From: Dentipellis sp. KUC8613
Taxonomy: Eukaryota > Basidiomycota > Agaricomycetes > Russulales > Hericiaceae
Direction: 5' to 3'
DNA: 64,000 nucleotides
NCBI GenBank assembly: GCA_002286715.1
Contig: NSJX01000022.1
Span: 320,246-384,245 of the forward strand
Both the position numbers and the translations under genes were made by a program. This document shows positions 1 through 10,888 of the stretch, piece after piece; position 1 is the stretch's first letter; each line of letters begins with the position of its first letter. Under the pieces are notes generated by a model. That model saw nothing but the letters and a program-made list of their open reading frames with translations, did no database searches and was not told the DNA's origin.

Positions 1-1409
1 CCTTGGATATCTTTTTGTCGAGCCGTGCGGCCCGCGCGCTGAAACCAAATTGACAGTGAACTCGGTGCCATAAATTGCACGCTGTTCTTGATTCCCGGAA
101 GATCACATCCCTAGGTGACGTATGCTTCAGTACCTGCAAAAATCACAGAGCAGACTAACATACTATACCAGCTGCTTCAGAGGCGAACCACACGTCTGTG
201 GAGCCATCTCGAAAGCGCTCATAGCTGTCACGTTTGGACTGTGCCCCGCGCCGCGCATTGTAACACGAGACGCGCTCGCGCAGATGCTCAGGCAGGCGCT
301 CGCGAAACCAACGACACGCTTCCATCGACACCTGTATGTCATCAAAAAACACGATCGTGCGTTCGAGGTTGGGTCTTTCTTTCGTGGGGAGTAGGAAATT
401 GAGGCTGTCGAGGTCAGATTTGCCGGCTTTCATGTGAACAACATGCCACTCGAGATTCGGTCGGTCGTTCCCTAAGTTCAGATGGTATGTGTTTGCCCTA
501 TTGATGTGAACAGATTTTCGTATTGTGCATAGGTCCGTTGGCGTCAAGGTAGCGGAAGTCACGAGGAACGGCACGCGCGCGGACACGAATGCACGTAGAG
601 TCCCAAGCTGGAGGTATTCATTGCGAAACTTCTCCCCCCACTGTGTGATACAGTGCGCCTCGTCGATAATGAATGCCGATATTCTCTGCGCGAACGCGGG
701 CGCGCTGAGAAGCGCGCGAAATTTGTCATGTTGGAGGCACATATTCGGTGAGGTGACGAGTATCTGATATTTTCCCTTCTCAATATCCTGTTTTGCACAG
801 GTCAGGACGTCATCGCGCCTAGATAACGAGCATGCACACCTCTCGAAGGTCTTCGGTGTAGGTTGTGCCGTTCACAGCCTGCGCGGAGAGGCCCATTGCA
901 CGGAAGCGACGAGCCTGTCGGTACATCCTTGTCGGTCAGTTATCAATCGTGATTGTTCTCGCTAGCATACTAACCTGGTCTTCCTCGAGAGCATTAAGAG
1001 GTGAAATTATGATGATTATCTTGTCATGCTGGTAAAAGAGTGGAAGCATAAAAGGAATGGTCTTGCCTGCACCCGTTGGTGCGATAAGCTCGCAGTCCAC
1101 GCCGAGAACAAGACATTCGGCGATATCCAATTGCCAACCATGAGGAACTATACTGCCATTAGATCGCTTTTTGCATTCTTCAGCCATGGTAGCCCTGGCT
1201 TTGACAGGGTTGTAATTGAACTTTGCCTTAGCCAGTTCCCGGGCGTCTTTGAGCAAGGCTTCGGACGCCTCTTTCTGCCTTTTGTGGGCTGCTGCTCGGG
1301 CTGACAAGGAGTCGGAGGCTAAGGGTGTCCCGGCATCCGCGGACTCCGGCTCGCAGGGCGACAGCGTGGTGTTGCGCTCTGCGGGCTCGGAGTCGACGTC
1401 GGATTCCAT
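1..1409 (-). CDS. RecQ-like DEAH-box DNA helicase, 3' part outside the window
   Basis: Exons read on the minus strand: 1409-975, 914-840, 787-164 and 110-<1, with introns of 60, 52 and 53 bp. The joined frame shows the superfamily 2 helicase order: a Q-like region (about residues 91-105, GWQLDIAECLVLGVD), Walker A APTGAGKT (110-117), DEAH followed by C (212-216), motif III SAT (248-250), an EAAGIGCDLP stretch across the last intron, and motif VI QRAGRTAR at 18-41. Such proteins unwind DNA 3'-5' using ATP; RecQ-like paralogs are often numerous in mushroom genomes. Motif VI has Ala where RecQ proteins usually have the second Gly. The N-terminal ~60 residues are Ser/Glu-rich and lack a known domain. 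The gene is truncated by the window edge, so RQC and HRDC domains cannot be judged. A decayed paralog is possible, but no frame break is seen. Confidence 0.85.
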
Positions 1410-2047
1410 GGGCGTAGTGGTAGAAAGCTAGTGCATGCCAAAGTCTTACACTAGTCTCATTTTCGTCAGCAACAATGCGTAAAATTCGACGCGAACGCGA
1501 CGCGTTTCCCTCACATGACGCTCAACATCGATTATATAATGTCACGGTGTACGGTTCTCTATACGAAGTACACCAGACGTTCTAGAGGGGGATCCATGCG
1601 CGCGAACTGACCGATTTTTTTGACTCCGCCTTTGATCTCCGTCTCGGTAACATCCGGTTGCGCCACTCGATATCTCATCGGTACCACTCTCCTCGGATAC
1701 AGAGCGCAAGGATCCCTCCTCTAGAACGGCTGGGAACGAGACTAATGTACATGCAGGGCTCGGAAGTGCAAGAAAACGACTATAGTGAGTGACTGTCAAC
1801 ATGTTGCTTGGAAGCAGGGGCCTTCTGCAGCGGACGCGGAGATAGACGGGGCACGCGCACTTAGAAGCCAAATCCAAAGCCAAAGCGGAACCGCTGCCGT
1901 TACCCATTACCATTACCATTCTGCTTCGCTTCACGGTTTCCCGAACTAAACATCATCACATCCCCACAATCCCCGCAGGCTGCACACTCACCAGATTCTC
2001 CTTCTCCCCCACAGCCCCGCACTGATCACCCGTCCCAAGTCCGAAGA
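1410..2047. other. Intergenic stretch between the Tep1 3' end and the helicase start
   Basis: No convincing gene is seen. It should hold the promoter of the leftward helicase gene and the terminator of the Tep1 gene. It contains a short CCATTA-type microsatellite near 1900-1920 and the inverted repeat at 1580-1726 listed separately. Confidence 0.6.
1580..1726. repeat. Inverted repeat with 114-bp loop
   Basis: The left arm TTCTAGAGGGGGATCC (1580-1595) is matched in inverse orientation by GGATCCCTCCTCTAGAA (1710-1726), with one extra base. The similarity extends a few bases outward and inward (CG before the arm, TGCGC after it). The arms could form a hairpin of about 22 bp. It may be a decayed miniature inverted-repeat element or a transcribed hairpin; no target-site duplication was identified. 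Confidence 0.55.
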
Positions 2048-5018
2048 CTAATCCTCCAACCCCTGCCCCACCTCCACCCCTTGCCGAATCCCCGTCTGCC
2101 CCTCCAGCGCGCCAACCACGCTCCCCACAACCCCTGCACTCTTCTCCCCCTGCCCGACGGCACTCTCCCCCGACGGCACCCGCGCAGGCGGCTCCAGCGC
2201 CCGCTCCCCTTCGCCCGACGCACCGAGCGGGAGCTGCTCGAACGTCAACTCAACATCGACCAGCGCAGACCCAAGGCCGATCGGGAAGTCGAGGTCCGCG
2301 CGTGTAAAGCGCAGCGTCACCGGTGCACTGCTGGCGGCGCTTTCGGGGTACGGCGGGAGTGCGAACGCGGGGATGAGCCACATCCACGCCATGAATACCT
2401 GCGCGGGGAGATTAGAGATACGGAGGAGGGTATGTGTGAAGAGGATGTAGGGCGCACCTTGCCCATGTACAGCTTGAACCGCACCTCGCGGTTCGCGTTG
2501 AGCACGATGCCCGCGTCGTCGTCGTGCGGGCGCAACACCTGCGTCACGATCTTGCCCTCCTGTTTCTAGCACACACGTACTCCGCATAAGCATCACATAC
2601 ACATCGCATCGAACCATAAACACGCGTACCTGCTCCGCGGGCACGACGCCCAGCCGCGCAAAGCTGCGCACCATCTTCTTCTGGTCCCATCTGCCACCCG
2701 CAAACAGATCCCTGATCTCCCCGCCCAGATCCACCTCACCCTCTCCCGTCACCTGCCCACCCTCACCCTCTCCCGCCTTCGCCCTTGGCATCACCTCCCC
2801 GCCCTTCCTCCTCCTCCCAATCCCGCCCACGCCGACCTCGCGACTCCACCTCTCCCACCGCTCGAGCTCCTCCACAAGCCCGTCCTCATACCTCGCCAAG
2901 CTAACCCACAAATCGCCATTCCCATACCTAGCCGCCTGCGCGGCCTTGTCGCCCGCAAACAGGCCCGCGCGCTCGAGCAGGTGGCTCGCGGCCTTGACGA
3001 CGCCAAGCTTGAGCCCCTTCGTCTCGTGCATGCGCACCTGCGCGCCGAGCAGCCGCACGCGCGGGCGCGGCGCGGCGGCGCGGTCGTAGTCGGGCGACGT
3101 CGGCGGGTGCGGGAGCGGCGGCCAGAAGCCCTTCGGCCCTGCGTCGGCGAGCAGGAGCGACCAGTAGCGCAGCCAGCGCCGCTGTGAGGGGATCGAGACG
3201 CCCTGCTTGGGCTTTTTGGGCGCTTTGGATTTGGAGCTGGACGAGGAGGAGCTGGAGGATGAGGAACTGGAGGATGAGCTGGACGAGGATGAAGAGGAGG
3301 ACGAGTCGCGGCGCATGCGGCGCGCGGTGTGCAGGTCGAGCACGCTCGTGAGCGTTGACTCGGCCTTGGACGTGCCGTCGCCTTGCGCAGCGGTTCTGGT
3401 CGGCGTGGTGTCTGTCCGCGGCGCGTTGAACGATGGCGATAGCTGGGGACCTTGATGAGGACACTCACCACCCTCGTTCTCATCTGCCTTCTTCTCCGAG
3501 CCCTCTGAGCTCTTCACCGGCCCCGCCGTCGTAATGGACTCCCCATCCTCCGCCTCCGCCTCGGACACAGGTGCCGTCTCAGGCGGCACCGGCGCCTCGT
3601 CGTTCGGCATCTCGTTCATGAACTCCTCCGCGCGCTCCTTTGCCCACTCCTTCTTCGCCTTCTCCTCCGCCTTCTTCTCCACCTCGCTCGCATCCTTCGC
3701 GTCGAGCCCCAAAGCCTCGCGCTCCTTCTTCGCCTTCGCCCATTCCTTCTTGTTGTAGTTCCGCTCGAGCATGGGTGGGGTGGGCGGGCTGTCGAGCGAG
3801 AGCAGGTACGCGCATGCGAGCGTCCCTGAGCGGCCCTTGCCAGCTGTACGCAGATCGGTGTCAGTGTGTGAGATGACATGATTATCAGTGGAAGTAAGGG
3901 TCTGCGGTTCGCCAATGATACATCATTCTTGGCGGATGGGCCTGTCGTGCGGGGGATGGAATGGGTGTGACGAACCTTTGCAGTGGAGGACAGCTACGCG
4001 ATCCGGCGAGCCTTCGAGCCAGAGCCGCATTTCGCGCGCCGCAAGCGCGAGTATGGCCAAGGGAGGCGCACTGCAGTGGAAAAGCCATGTTAGCACTGGG
4101 TGTAACGAATATAATAACAAAACGAATGAGAATGCGAAGAAAAGGCAGGCGGCAACAGTTCATCTCGTGTAGGTTCTGATAGGAAGGTGCACGACCCTGA
4201 AGTGAGCCGAAGGTCATGATACCGCGTCGCATCGCGAACCCAACAAGTGCTGAGGCGTAGATCTGTCATACAACCATAGCAGCCTCGGAGATGAACCGAC
4301 ATCATAACAGACATCGTGGGTGTGCCAGATGCCAGAACGAATCCAGTGATGAGTAAATTCCGTAGGTTGTATGATGTCATCGCCTCGCTTTGAGGCACCC
4401 GAGAGCTTGTCATGAAGGCATTACAAGGGATGCATGAGAATATGCAGGCCTATTCGGCTTGGCCGAAAACATGGCCGCACAGCTCTCAAAATACCCTGAC
4501 AAGGGCCTGTTACACGGATGGAAACCAGCTCCGGACAGGACACTCGCCCAAAGATAGGCATCGCCCTCTTTTCATATGTGGATAACCCGTAGCCGTGCCA
4601 AACCGAATAAGACCGAAGTGAAATAAGAGGTACTCACTGGTGGTCAGGGAACGGGTACCTGCTCACCCGCCCATCAAACACGTCTGCGTCATACGAGTTC
4701 TCTCTGAGCGGGCAGAAATTGAACACCCAGTAATTCTTGCCATGCCGATGCTCGAGGAACTTCTTCGCGTCCTCGCGGCGGTTGCGATACAGACCCTCGA
4801 TGCCTACGGCCGGGTATCCCATGACGATCACGTGGTCGGTGATATACGCCAAATCTGCGATAGCAACAGAAAACCAGACATGAGTTCAGAAGGACCTTGC
4901 AACGGGGGATCGCATGCCGGCACGCGCGTAATCTGCACGCACCGAGCTCCAAGTCGAGTTCGCTATCTTTGAAACGCGCTTTGTTGCCGGACACGAGACG
5001 ACGGATAAAATCGGCCAT
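2048..5018 (-). CDS. TEP1: PTEN/Tep1-type phosphatidylinositol 3-phosphatase
   Basis: Exons: 5018-4943, 4854-4638, 4070-3976, 3843-2630 (a 57-bp intron at 3412-3468 inside it is likely but frame-neutral), 2565-2458 and 2398-2048; about 667-686 aa. The family removes the 3-phosphate of PIP3 and opposes PI3-kinase signalling at membranes. The N-terminal phosphatase domain carries YITDHVIVMGYPA, RYPFPDHHAPPL and the P-loop HCKAGKGRSG, with catalytic Cys128 and Arg134 and both PTEN-like lysines. The C2 part is split over the last exons (REVRFKLYMGK, then VFMAWMWLIPAF). Between them lies a Lys/Glu-rich and acidic insert with 24 serines in a row (3233-3304), encoded by all six serine codons. The intron 4071-4637 is 567 bp, ten times the local norm. 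The start at 5018 gives MADFIRRLVSGNK, as expected for the family. Confidence 0.93.
4071..4637 (-). other. Unusually long (567 bp) intron of the Tep1 gene
   Basis: Donor GTGAGT at 4637 and acceptor CTGCAG at 4071 join PFPDH to HAPPL, which are contiguous in PTEN-type proteins, so no coding exon is missing. No open frame resembling a protein and no element ends were recognised inside. It could hold a nested RNA gene or an old insertion. Confidence 0.75.
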
Positions 5019-5401
5019 CGTGTCTATGCTTGGATTGAGGAGGATGGCGAGCAGGGGAGAGAGGAAGTAGGTGGACAAGCGAAAGAGGCGCCGGGAGCGT
5101 TGATAAAGGGCTGATCATGGCGCCCGGGGCGATGATGTCATTACGGGGCGACCAGGAAAGGCAATCAAGAGTCCTCACCAACTGCCGCAGACCACATCCT
5201 TTGAACGACGACGACAGGATGACCTAGAGGCAGATCTTGCGATGTACCGCGGGACATGAAGGCGAACGAGATGTCTCTCAACAGGTATATATGCTATATA
5301 TCATACTTGAACTTGCTGCCAGCGGGGAATGTTCATGACACGCGTGTCATTTGGGACGATGCGGTTGTTGCAGCGGATGTCGCACCGTGATGAAACGATG
5401 T
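5019..5401. other. Upstream region of the Tep1 gene
   Basis: No gene seen. An AT-rich stretch near 5286-5302 (ATATATGCTATATATCATA) may belong to a promoter. The remainder shows no repeat or RNA gene that I can support. Confidence 0.4.
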
Positions 5402-5968
5402 CTAGGGAATGCAGAGAATGTTGTAAGCGTGCTTGCCAGACAGGAGGATGGACGTGTATGAAGGGTGCCAAAGGAAAGGATAGTCAGTTTTCCGTTCTTG
5501 ATAGCATTCCCTGACGGTTCCATCCCGTATTTCTACAGGTGTATACCAGAAAGAGTCCGCTACCTTCGCCTCATCGAGGAGCAATGTCCTCTCTGCGAAG
5601 CGTGAGGTTGTCATCATACAGGCCTTGTCGCGTGCAGACGCGTGGCAGTAAAAGGGGATGGTGTGAACACGGTTATGAAGATCAGAACCCACCTCATTTG
5701 CACTAGCGATACACGTAGTTCACCCTCTTGCGCGCGAAAAAGCCTGGGTCCTTCTTATCATGGTTCTTGCGACGATCGACATTTCCTCGTTCGGTGGTTT
5801 GAAATCGTGAGGAGAGATATTTGTCGGGAGTCGTGACGCGCGTTGTTGGTATTGATATCCATGGAATGATGCTTGGCGTGTATTGTAGGATACGAACAAG
5901 CCAGGAGCAAGAATGACGAGCAAGGAGAGCAACACGTCGAAGAGAACGATTGCACGCGCCTTTGAGCG
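5402..5968 (-). CDS. Unrecognised protein with a membrane anchor, possibly a decayed gene
   Basis: On the minus strand an exon seems to begin at 5968 after a CTGACTAAT branch site and TTCCAG acceptor. It encodes a short basic stretch (RSKARA), then a hydrophobic segment (IVLFDVLLSLLVILAPGLFV) and a polar tail to about 5723. A second open stretch, 5692-5402, encodes 96 residues with motifs such as KVADSFWYTPVEIRDG and WHPSYTSILLSG that look like real protein. The two can be linked only by an unconvincing intron near 5700-5735, and no clear first exon was found. A type II membrane protein, perhaps a Golgi enzyme, would fit the layout, but I do not recognise the family. Degeneration is a serious alternative. 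Confidence 0.35.
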
Positions 5969-6832
5969 CTGGAATATGGGATTAGTCAGCAGGTCGTAGC
6001 GAGCTCAAGTCAGGCACGCCGGCAACTTGCCCCTGCAGGAACTTCCGTCGCCGGCCTCACTTGTTGCAATGTGCCTGCTCTTCGCCAGACAAGGTGTGTA
6101 TAAGGCCGTAGCAGGCCGCAAGAAAAATAATATCTGCAGAGCTTTGCAGTCCATCGATGCTGCCAACTTGATACAGAACAGGTCCTCCTCGATGAAGATA
6201 CATCCTGCCCATCCAGGTCGACTACTGGGTTTAGGTGATCTATCTCATACCCGAGCCCCGCAAATTTTCTACATCTCGCGTACCATTGGTCCAGATTACC
6301 GATGGGCTGGACTGTATTGGATCATACACGATGCATCATTTCCCTGCCATGTCGGCTTAGCCCCCCTCCTTCGGTTTCCCACTGCCCTCCATAACATGCA
6401 TGCTCTGATACCGTATCCGACCCTGGACAATGCTGAGAATTACCTTTACCTGCTTCGGAGAGCAATGACAGATACCATCACGGACGACATCCCGCAGCGA
6501 ACGTCTCAAGGCAACGCCGCTCCCAACACTCCATCCCTCTCCCTGGATCTCACCGAGCCGGCCAGGCCAAGGCTGACTTACGCGGGCACCCCTGTGCAGG
6601 CGAGGTGATCGACCGGCATGGTGGCTGGGGCGTCACGGCATCCGAGGATCGAGCTATATCAGTTCGCGTCGCCCGCTGGAGGCCAGGGTACGCTGCGCGT
6701 TCCCATCGACGTTCCCCAGAGCTGGTCTCTGCCCCCCTGCACGCCCTAGCCCTTCCCGACGCGGGTCGTCGCACCATATCTCAACAGTTCCTTTAATCAC
6801 TTCTCTGTATCTACAAGTGAAAGACACTCTTG
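5969..6832. other. Intergenic region upstream of the GPCR gene
   Basis: An open frame of 193 codons (6027-6608, plus) lies here but has no recognisable domain, hydrophobic segment or splice support, so it is not called a gene. The segment probably carries the GPCR promoter and the 5' end of the weak minus-strand gene. Confidence 0.4.
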
Positions 6833-9032
6833 ATGGGTGCCGCGCTCTCCCGCAAAGACTCGCCGGTTGAGGGCGAAGAGTACGTTGGTGCGCTACCCGG
6901 ACTCACGGGAGGCATGAGTGGGTTCCTCGAAGGTTCGTCTGAGTCGTCGAGGGTGACCATAGTGGAGTATAACGATTTGTCACGAGACTTCATCACGGTG
7001 CGTGTCTTTGCCTTATGCGTGTGCTCAAGGTTGCGCCCTCACACGACCTCCAGTCCATCATCTTCGTGGCAGCCCTATCCTTATTATCTGTATTCCTAAT
7101 CTGGCTCGTGAGTCACGATCCTTCTCTGTAATACCTGCACCGACATCTGGCGTCCCCTTTAGCTATCCGCTTTCTACAACCGCACCTCTCGAACACACAT
7201 CCTCACATACCTCAACTCGCTACTCCTCGCCAACGCAATACAAGCTATCGGCACCCTCATAAGCACGCAGTGGGTAGTCCAGGGCGCAGTGACTCCCGGC
7301 ACATTATGCAGTATCCAGGGTAAGCAATGCCCGCCTCACCGCGAGATCTATACCCATTTGGCTTGCACCCTGCAGGCGGCGTCAAACAGGCCGGGAACGT
7401 GGGAGCAGCACTATGGTAAACATCTCACTTTCATCTTGGGTTGCACATCATCTGAGAATGACGTGCTGCGGCTCCCAGGTCGTTCATGCTCGCCGTGCAC
7501 GCGTTCAACCTCATCTTCCTGCGCGTCGACGTCTCGACGCTCGCGAAGTGGATCACGATAGTCGTCGGCTGGCTTGCAGTTGTTCTTGTAGTCATCATCG
7601 GCCCCCTGGCAATCGAGAACAAAGCGCGTGGGCCGTACTTCGGCATCTCCGGTTACTGGTGAGAAACCTCGCATTGCACAGCGCATCATCCGGACATTCT
7701 GAAATAACCGTCTATGTCTTAGGTGCTGGATCACAGACGAGTATCCTGCGGAACAGACGTTCTTGGAGTACTTCTTTGTGCGTGCATTTCTTCGAGCATC
7801 TATCTACTCGTGACTTATATGGATGTCGACAGGAATGGCTCTCCGCGTTTCTGAGTTTCGTGCTGTACACGTTCAGCCTGCTCCGCGTACGGGGAAATCT
7901 CATCCGGGATATCAACGGCAGGTGGCGCCTGCGCTTCGTGCCGCGCGGGGAGAGCTGGCAGCTCGCTATCGGGCGGGACATGATTGACGCTGCGATGGTG
8001 CGCGTCGCGTCCATCGTTGTTTGGTGAGTCGACTTGTTCTACGATACCGACTCCTAATATTGAAGCCACATTTTCTACAGGTATCCGGTACGCACACGTC
8101 GTTTCTTTGAAAGTTGCACATTTTGTTGAAGTTGAGCTGTTTGGATAGGTCGCATACACACTCCTTATCCTTCCTATTACCATCGCGCGTTTCGCGAGCT
8201 ACGCGGGTGCACAGGTCCCAACATGGGCCACCCTCCTCTGCGACGTCATATTCAGCCTCAGCGGTACGCATGCCCCCCTCAACCCCTTCTCTCCTACTCC
8301 ACCAGTAATGATACTCACGCACCCGTCTGGCAACTAGGGTTCGTCAACTTCATGCTCGCAATCATCACAAGCCGGATGTTCCCCGACTTCCGCGCGCTCC
8401 CGCACTTCGCGACGCCCCGCCGCGGGCTCGACAACAGCGGGCCGGGCGCGCTCGGGATCACGCCCTTCATGCTGACCGCGGCAGACCTCGACCCGGACCT
8501 CGAGAAGGACCTCGCGACGGCGATGCGCACCGCGCGCGAGATCCCCGGGTTCTCGCTGCCCTTCATGCGGCGCGACCGCGACAGGGAAGGCGGGGGCGAG
8601 ACGCCGCGCTCGGCGACGTTCGCGTCGCGCGCGCGCTCCGCGTCGATGCCCTGGGTCTCGTTCGTCCCGCGCTCCGCGTCCGCGCTGCGCTCCGTCTTCG
8701 TGCCCAAGTCCGCGCGGCCGTTCCGCCAGCCGATCCGCGAGGAGGACGAGGGCGAGACGCCGCGGGAGAAGGAGCACTGGGCGCCCTCTGACTTCGAGAA
8801 AGGCAGGGACAATGAGGCGGAGGCGCGAATCGAGACAGAGGCGGAGATGGAGACGGCGAGGGCGCAGGAGAAGGGGCAGTGGCAGCCCGCGCGCCGCTCG
8901 CGTGCGGGGTCGCTGGGCTCGATAAAGTCGTCGTGGTCCGGGAACTCGGGGACGAGCTTTGACTCGCGGGCACCGCTGGCGCGGGCACAGGACGACTCGC
9001 CGCTGTATGTGCGCTCGGCCTCGTATATCTGA
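6833..9032 (+). CDS. cAMP-receptor-like / Git3-type seven-transmembrane GPCR
   Basis: Ten exons: 6833-6997, 7054-7107, 7163-7319, 7376-7415, 7479-7658, 7723-7777, 7833-8023, 8081-8087, 8149-8263, 8338-9032; 552 aa. The product has alternating hydrophobic helices (for example SIIFVAALSLLSVFLIWL, WITIVVGWLAVVLVVIIGPL, VAYTLLILPITIARF) and the WYPVAY motif at the sixth helix, as in fungal cAMP-receptor-like or glucose-sensing receptors that act through G-alpha and cAMP at the plasma membrane. A long, charged, serine- and arginine-rich cytoplasmic tail of about 200 residues follows and may be phosphorylated. The seventh exon junction set includes a 7-nt exon (8081-8087) needed to encode W-Y-P. 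The first intron is least certain: a short alternative (6998-7029) would keep the same frame and add VAPSHDLQ, a sequence that fits the family. The ligand is unknown. Confidence 0.88.
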
Positions 9033-9383
9033 TGTTCGGTATCTTTGCTGTGGGCTTGAGAAATTGCATCGGGCCGCAGAAATGCAGTCCTGGGGAACGT
9101 ACCAAAATGCAGCGACTGGGTGGCATATTTGTTGCCATTCTGGAGGCCAGAGATAGCATTGGCTGTGTAGGTCTGTGCTATATGTCACCTATGTGATATG
9201 TTGTACTCTACACCAGCCTTTTGAAGGTACACGGCATTGGCCGACCCGGCGCTTATTTAACTTACGGTGGTCGGCCTGAGCGAAGTTCGCATGTACGTGT
9301 GCTAGCGGATTACTGTCAAATGAACCTCAACCGTGTGTGGTGTGCACCTGTCCTTTACCGACCTGCATAAACGACGCCGTGAC
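9033..9383. other. Short intergenic region between the GPCR and the next gene
   Basis: No gene or RNA seen. It would contain the GPCR terminator and the promoter of the gene starting at 9384. Confidence 0.5.
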
Positions 9384-10560
9384 ATGCTTCCTCGCGCAAA
9401 TCGCCTGACACACTCGATACAGAGGAGCCTGGTCTTAGAGTCAAGATATCCCGATGGCCTGGGGAATTGGGGTAGACATTGCAATTCATCCTCACGGACT
9501 GCACCCATACGCTACGTGTGCATCTACTTGCTGTTTATTCCCTTTGACAGCTCGGAATGCTCACAGATGAAATCACAGGTTTCACCGTTGATAGACAAAC
9601 CAAAGGCAAAACCGAACAAGACCCGCCAGCCGTACCGTCATCGGCCGTGGTTCTCTACTCTTGACCCAAAGCACCTCACACGAACCGACTTCTGTGACGT
9701 GTCTGGGCTCCTCACCATCTCACCATTCCCCAAGTTCGGCCACGGCGAGCTGACGAAACATTACCTTACAAGCGCGGACCGCGTGAATCCCCATGTACTC
9801 CCCTTCCCCCCGCAGACGCAGGGGTTCTTCTACTACATCCAAATCCAGCCCGGTGTACTCGGCGAGGTTCGCTTCCGGATCGTGCCAGATGGAGACCCCG
9901 CGGGATTCGCGGCCGGGAAGGACTTATGCAGTGCCCCGGACACGCCCTGGACGATCTCCACCAAGGTCATAGCTACGTCCGCCTTTGCGGAACCCTTGCA
10001 CCAGATACTCCTCCGCGACGGGCTCGTCACCACAGACATGCTTGCCGATGCGCGGAAGCATTTCTCGGCACGCTATACGGACCATGATTGGGAACACGCA
10101 AGCCTCGTCAGCGGACTTGGCCAGCCATTTCCCGTCGATTTCCATGTGAAGCGCTGGCCCGTGACGGTCAGCGCTGGCTGGGATAGATATAGATGCAAGA
10201 TCGCCAATGCATGGGGGCAGCGTGACCCCATCTTTCGGGGTGAGTGTGTTCGTGAGTCTGCGTGCTGCGTCGAATGCCTGCTGATCACGTCCGCACGAAG
10301 GGAGTGCAATCTGTTGCTTCGAGGGTTCGCGTCTGCCCAATGATCCTAGATCGCCCACTCTTGTTATCAGGGTGCTCAAGATTCTTAGGCCGGTGGTGCC
10401 ACTCATTCCTCTTCCTCCTGAACGGGCTGCAGATGCTCCGAAGGAGGGGGCTCTGATCACAGTTGCCGGCCGTCCACATCATATAAGAAGGTTTTCTTTC
10501 TCCAAAGCTCTCCAGATTCTCTTTGATCAAGTAGAGCAGAAGGCGCGAACTCCCGTTTAA
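9384..10560 (+). CDS. Unrecognised family with presequence-like N-terminus, member 1 of 3
   Basis: Model: 9384-9515, 9567-10239 and 10301-10560; 354 aa (the second exon may instead start at 9579, same frame). It shares clear sequence and intron positions with the genes at 31072 and 33080. Shared blocks are RPWFSTLDP, D(Y/F)CD(I/V)SG, GFFYY, (E/D)LRFR or EVRFR, DPAGFA, LLRD, and a C-terminal IRVLKI...PPERA. The first exon (MLPRANRLTHSIQRSL...) is rich in Arg, Ser and Leu and free of acidic residues at its start, like a mitochondrial targeting sequence. The final exon is recognisable only after splicing at 10239/10301, which restores ICCFEG and IRVLK. I do not recognise the family and assign no reaction. 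It is more diverged than the other two copies. Confidence 0.7.
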
Positions 10561-10588
10561 CCGCGAGCTGTCGCGGCAGGACGTGCAT

Positions 10589-10888
10589 ATGGGAAATGCT
10601 CAGCGGATTCTGTGTAGTTATAGCATCACGGACGTATGGTAAGAGCTGGTGCTGTCTTCTTTATATCCTATTTTCGATGCTTAACGAAATTTTCTCTATA
10701 GGCGAGGGCCGGAGATTGACTTTAATGCTTCCAAGATCATGTCGTTTGCCACTCGCGTTGCTAAAAACAATACGCCTTTTCGAGTACAAGGAGTTCGTCT
10801 GCACAGCATCTCTCAATATGACGTGTTCAAGGCTATGTTTGGTCCTCTCCGCACGCTTTGTGCACGATATGGAAGGCGCCTCCGCTAA
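10589..10888 (+). CDS. Small hypothetical protein, possibly a gene fragment
   Basis: Exons 10589-10638 and 10702-10888 give 78 aa. The 63-bp intron has a GTAAGA donor and CTCTATAG acceptor, and splicing joins two frames cleanly. The product (start MGNAQRILCSYS, end YGRRLR) has no signal peptide, membrane segment or motif that I recognise. It begins 29 bp after the stop of the preceding gene, which is tight even here. It may be an extra exon or a remnant of another gene. No typical core promoter is visible. Confidence 0.3.

Noticed and set aside
3207..3455. Acidic plus-strand open frame opposite the poly-serine run of the PTEN homolog
   Set aside because: It is the antisense of serine codons (GAG, GGA, GAC), a typical shadow.
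6027..6608. 193-codon plus-strand open frame before the GPCR gene
   Set aside because: No domain, no hydrophobic or repeat pattern, no splice sites that extend it; probably chance.
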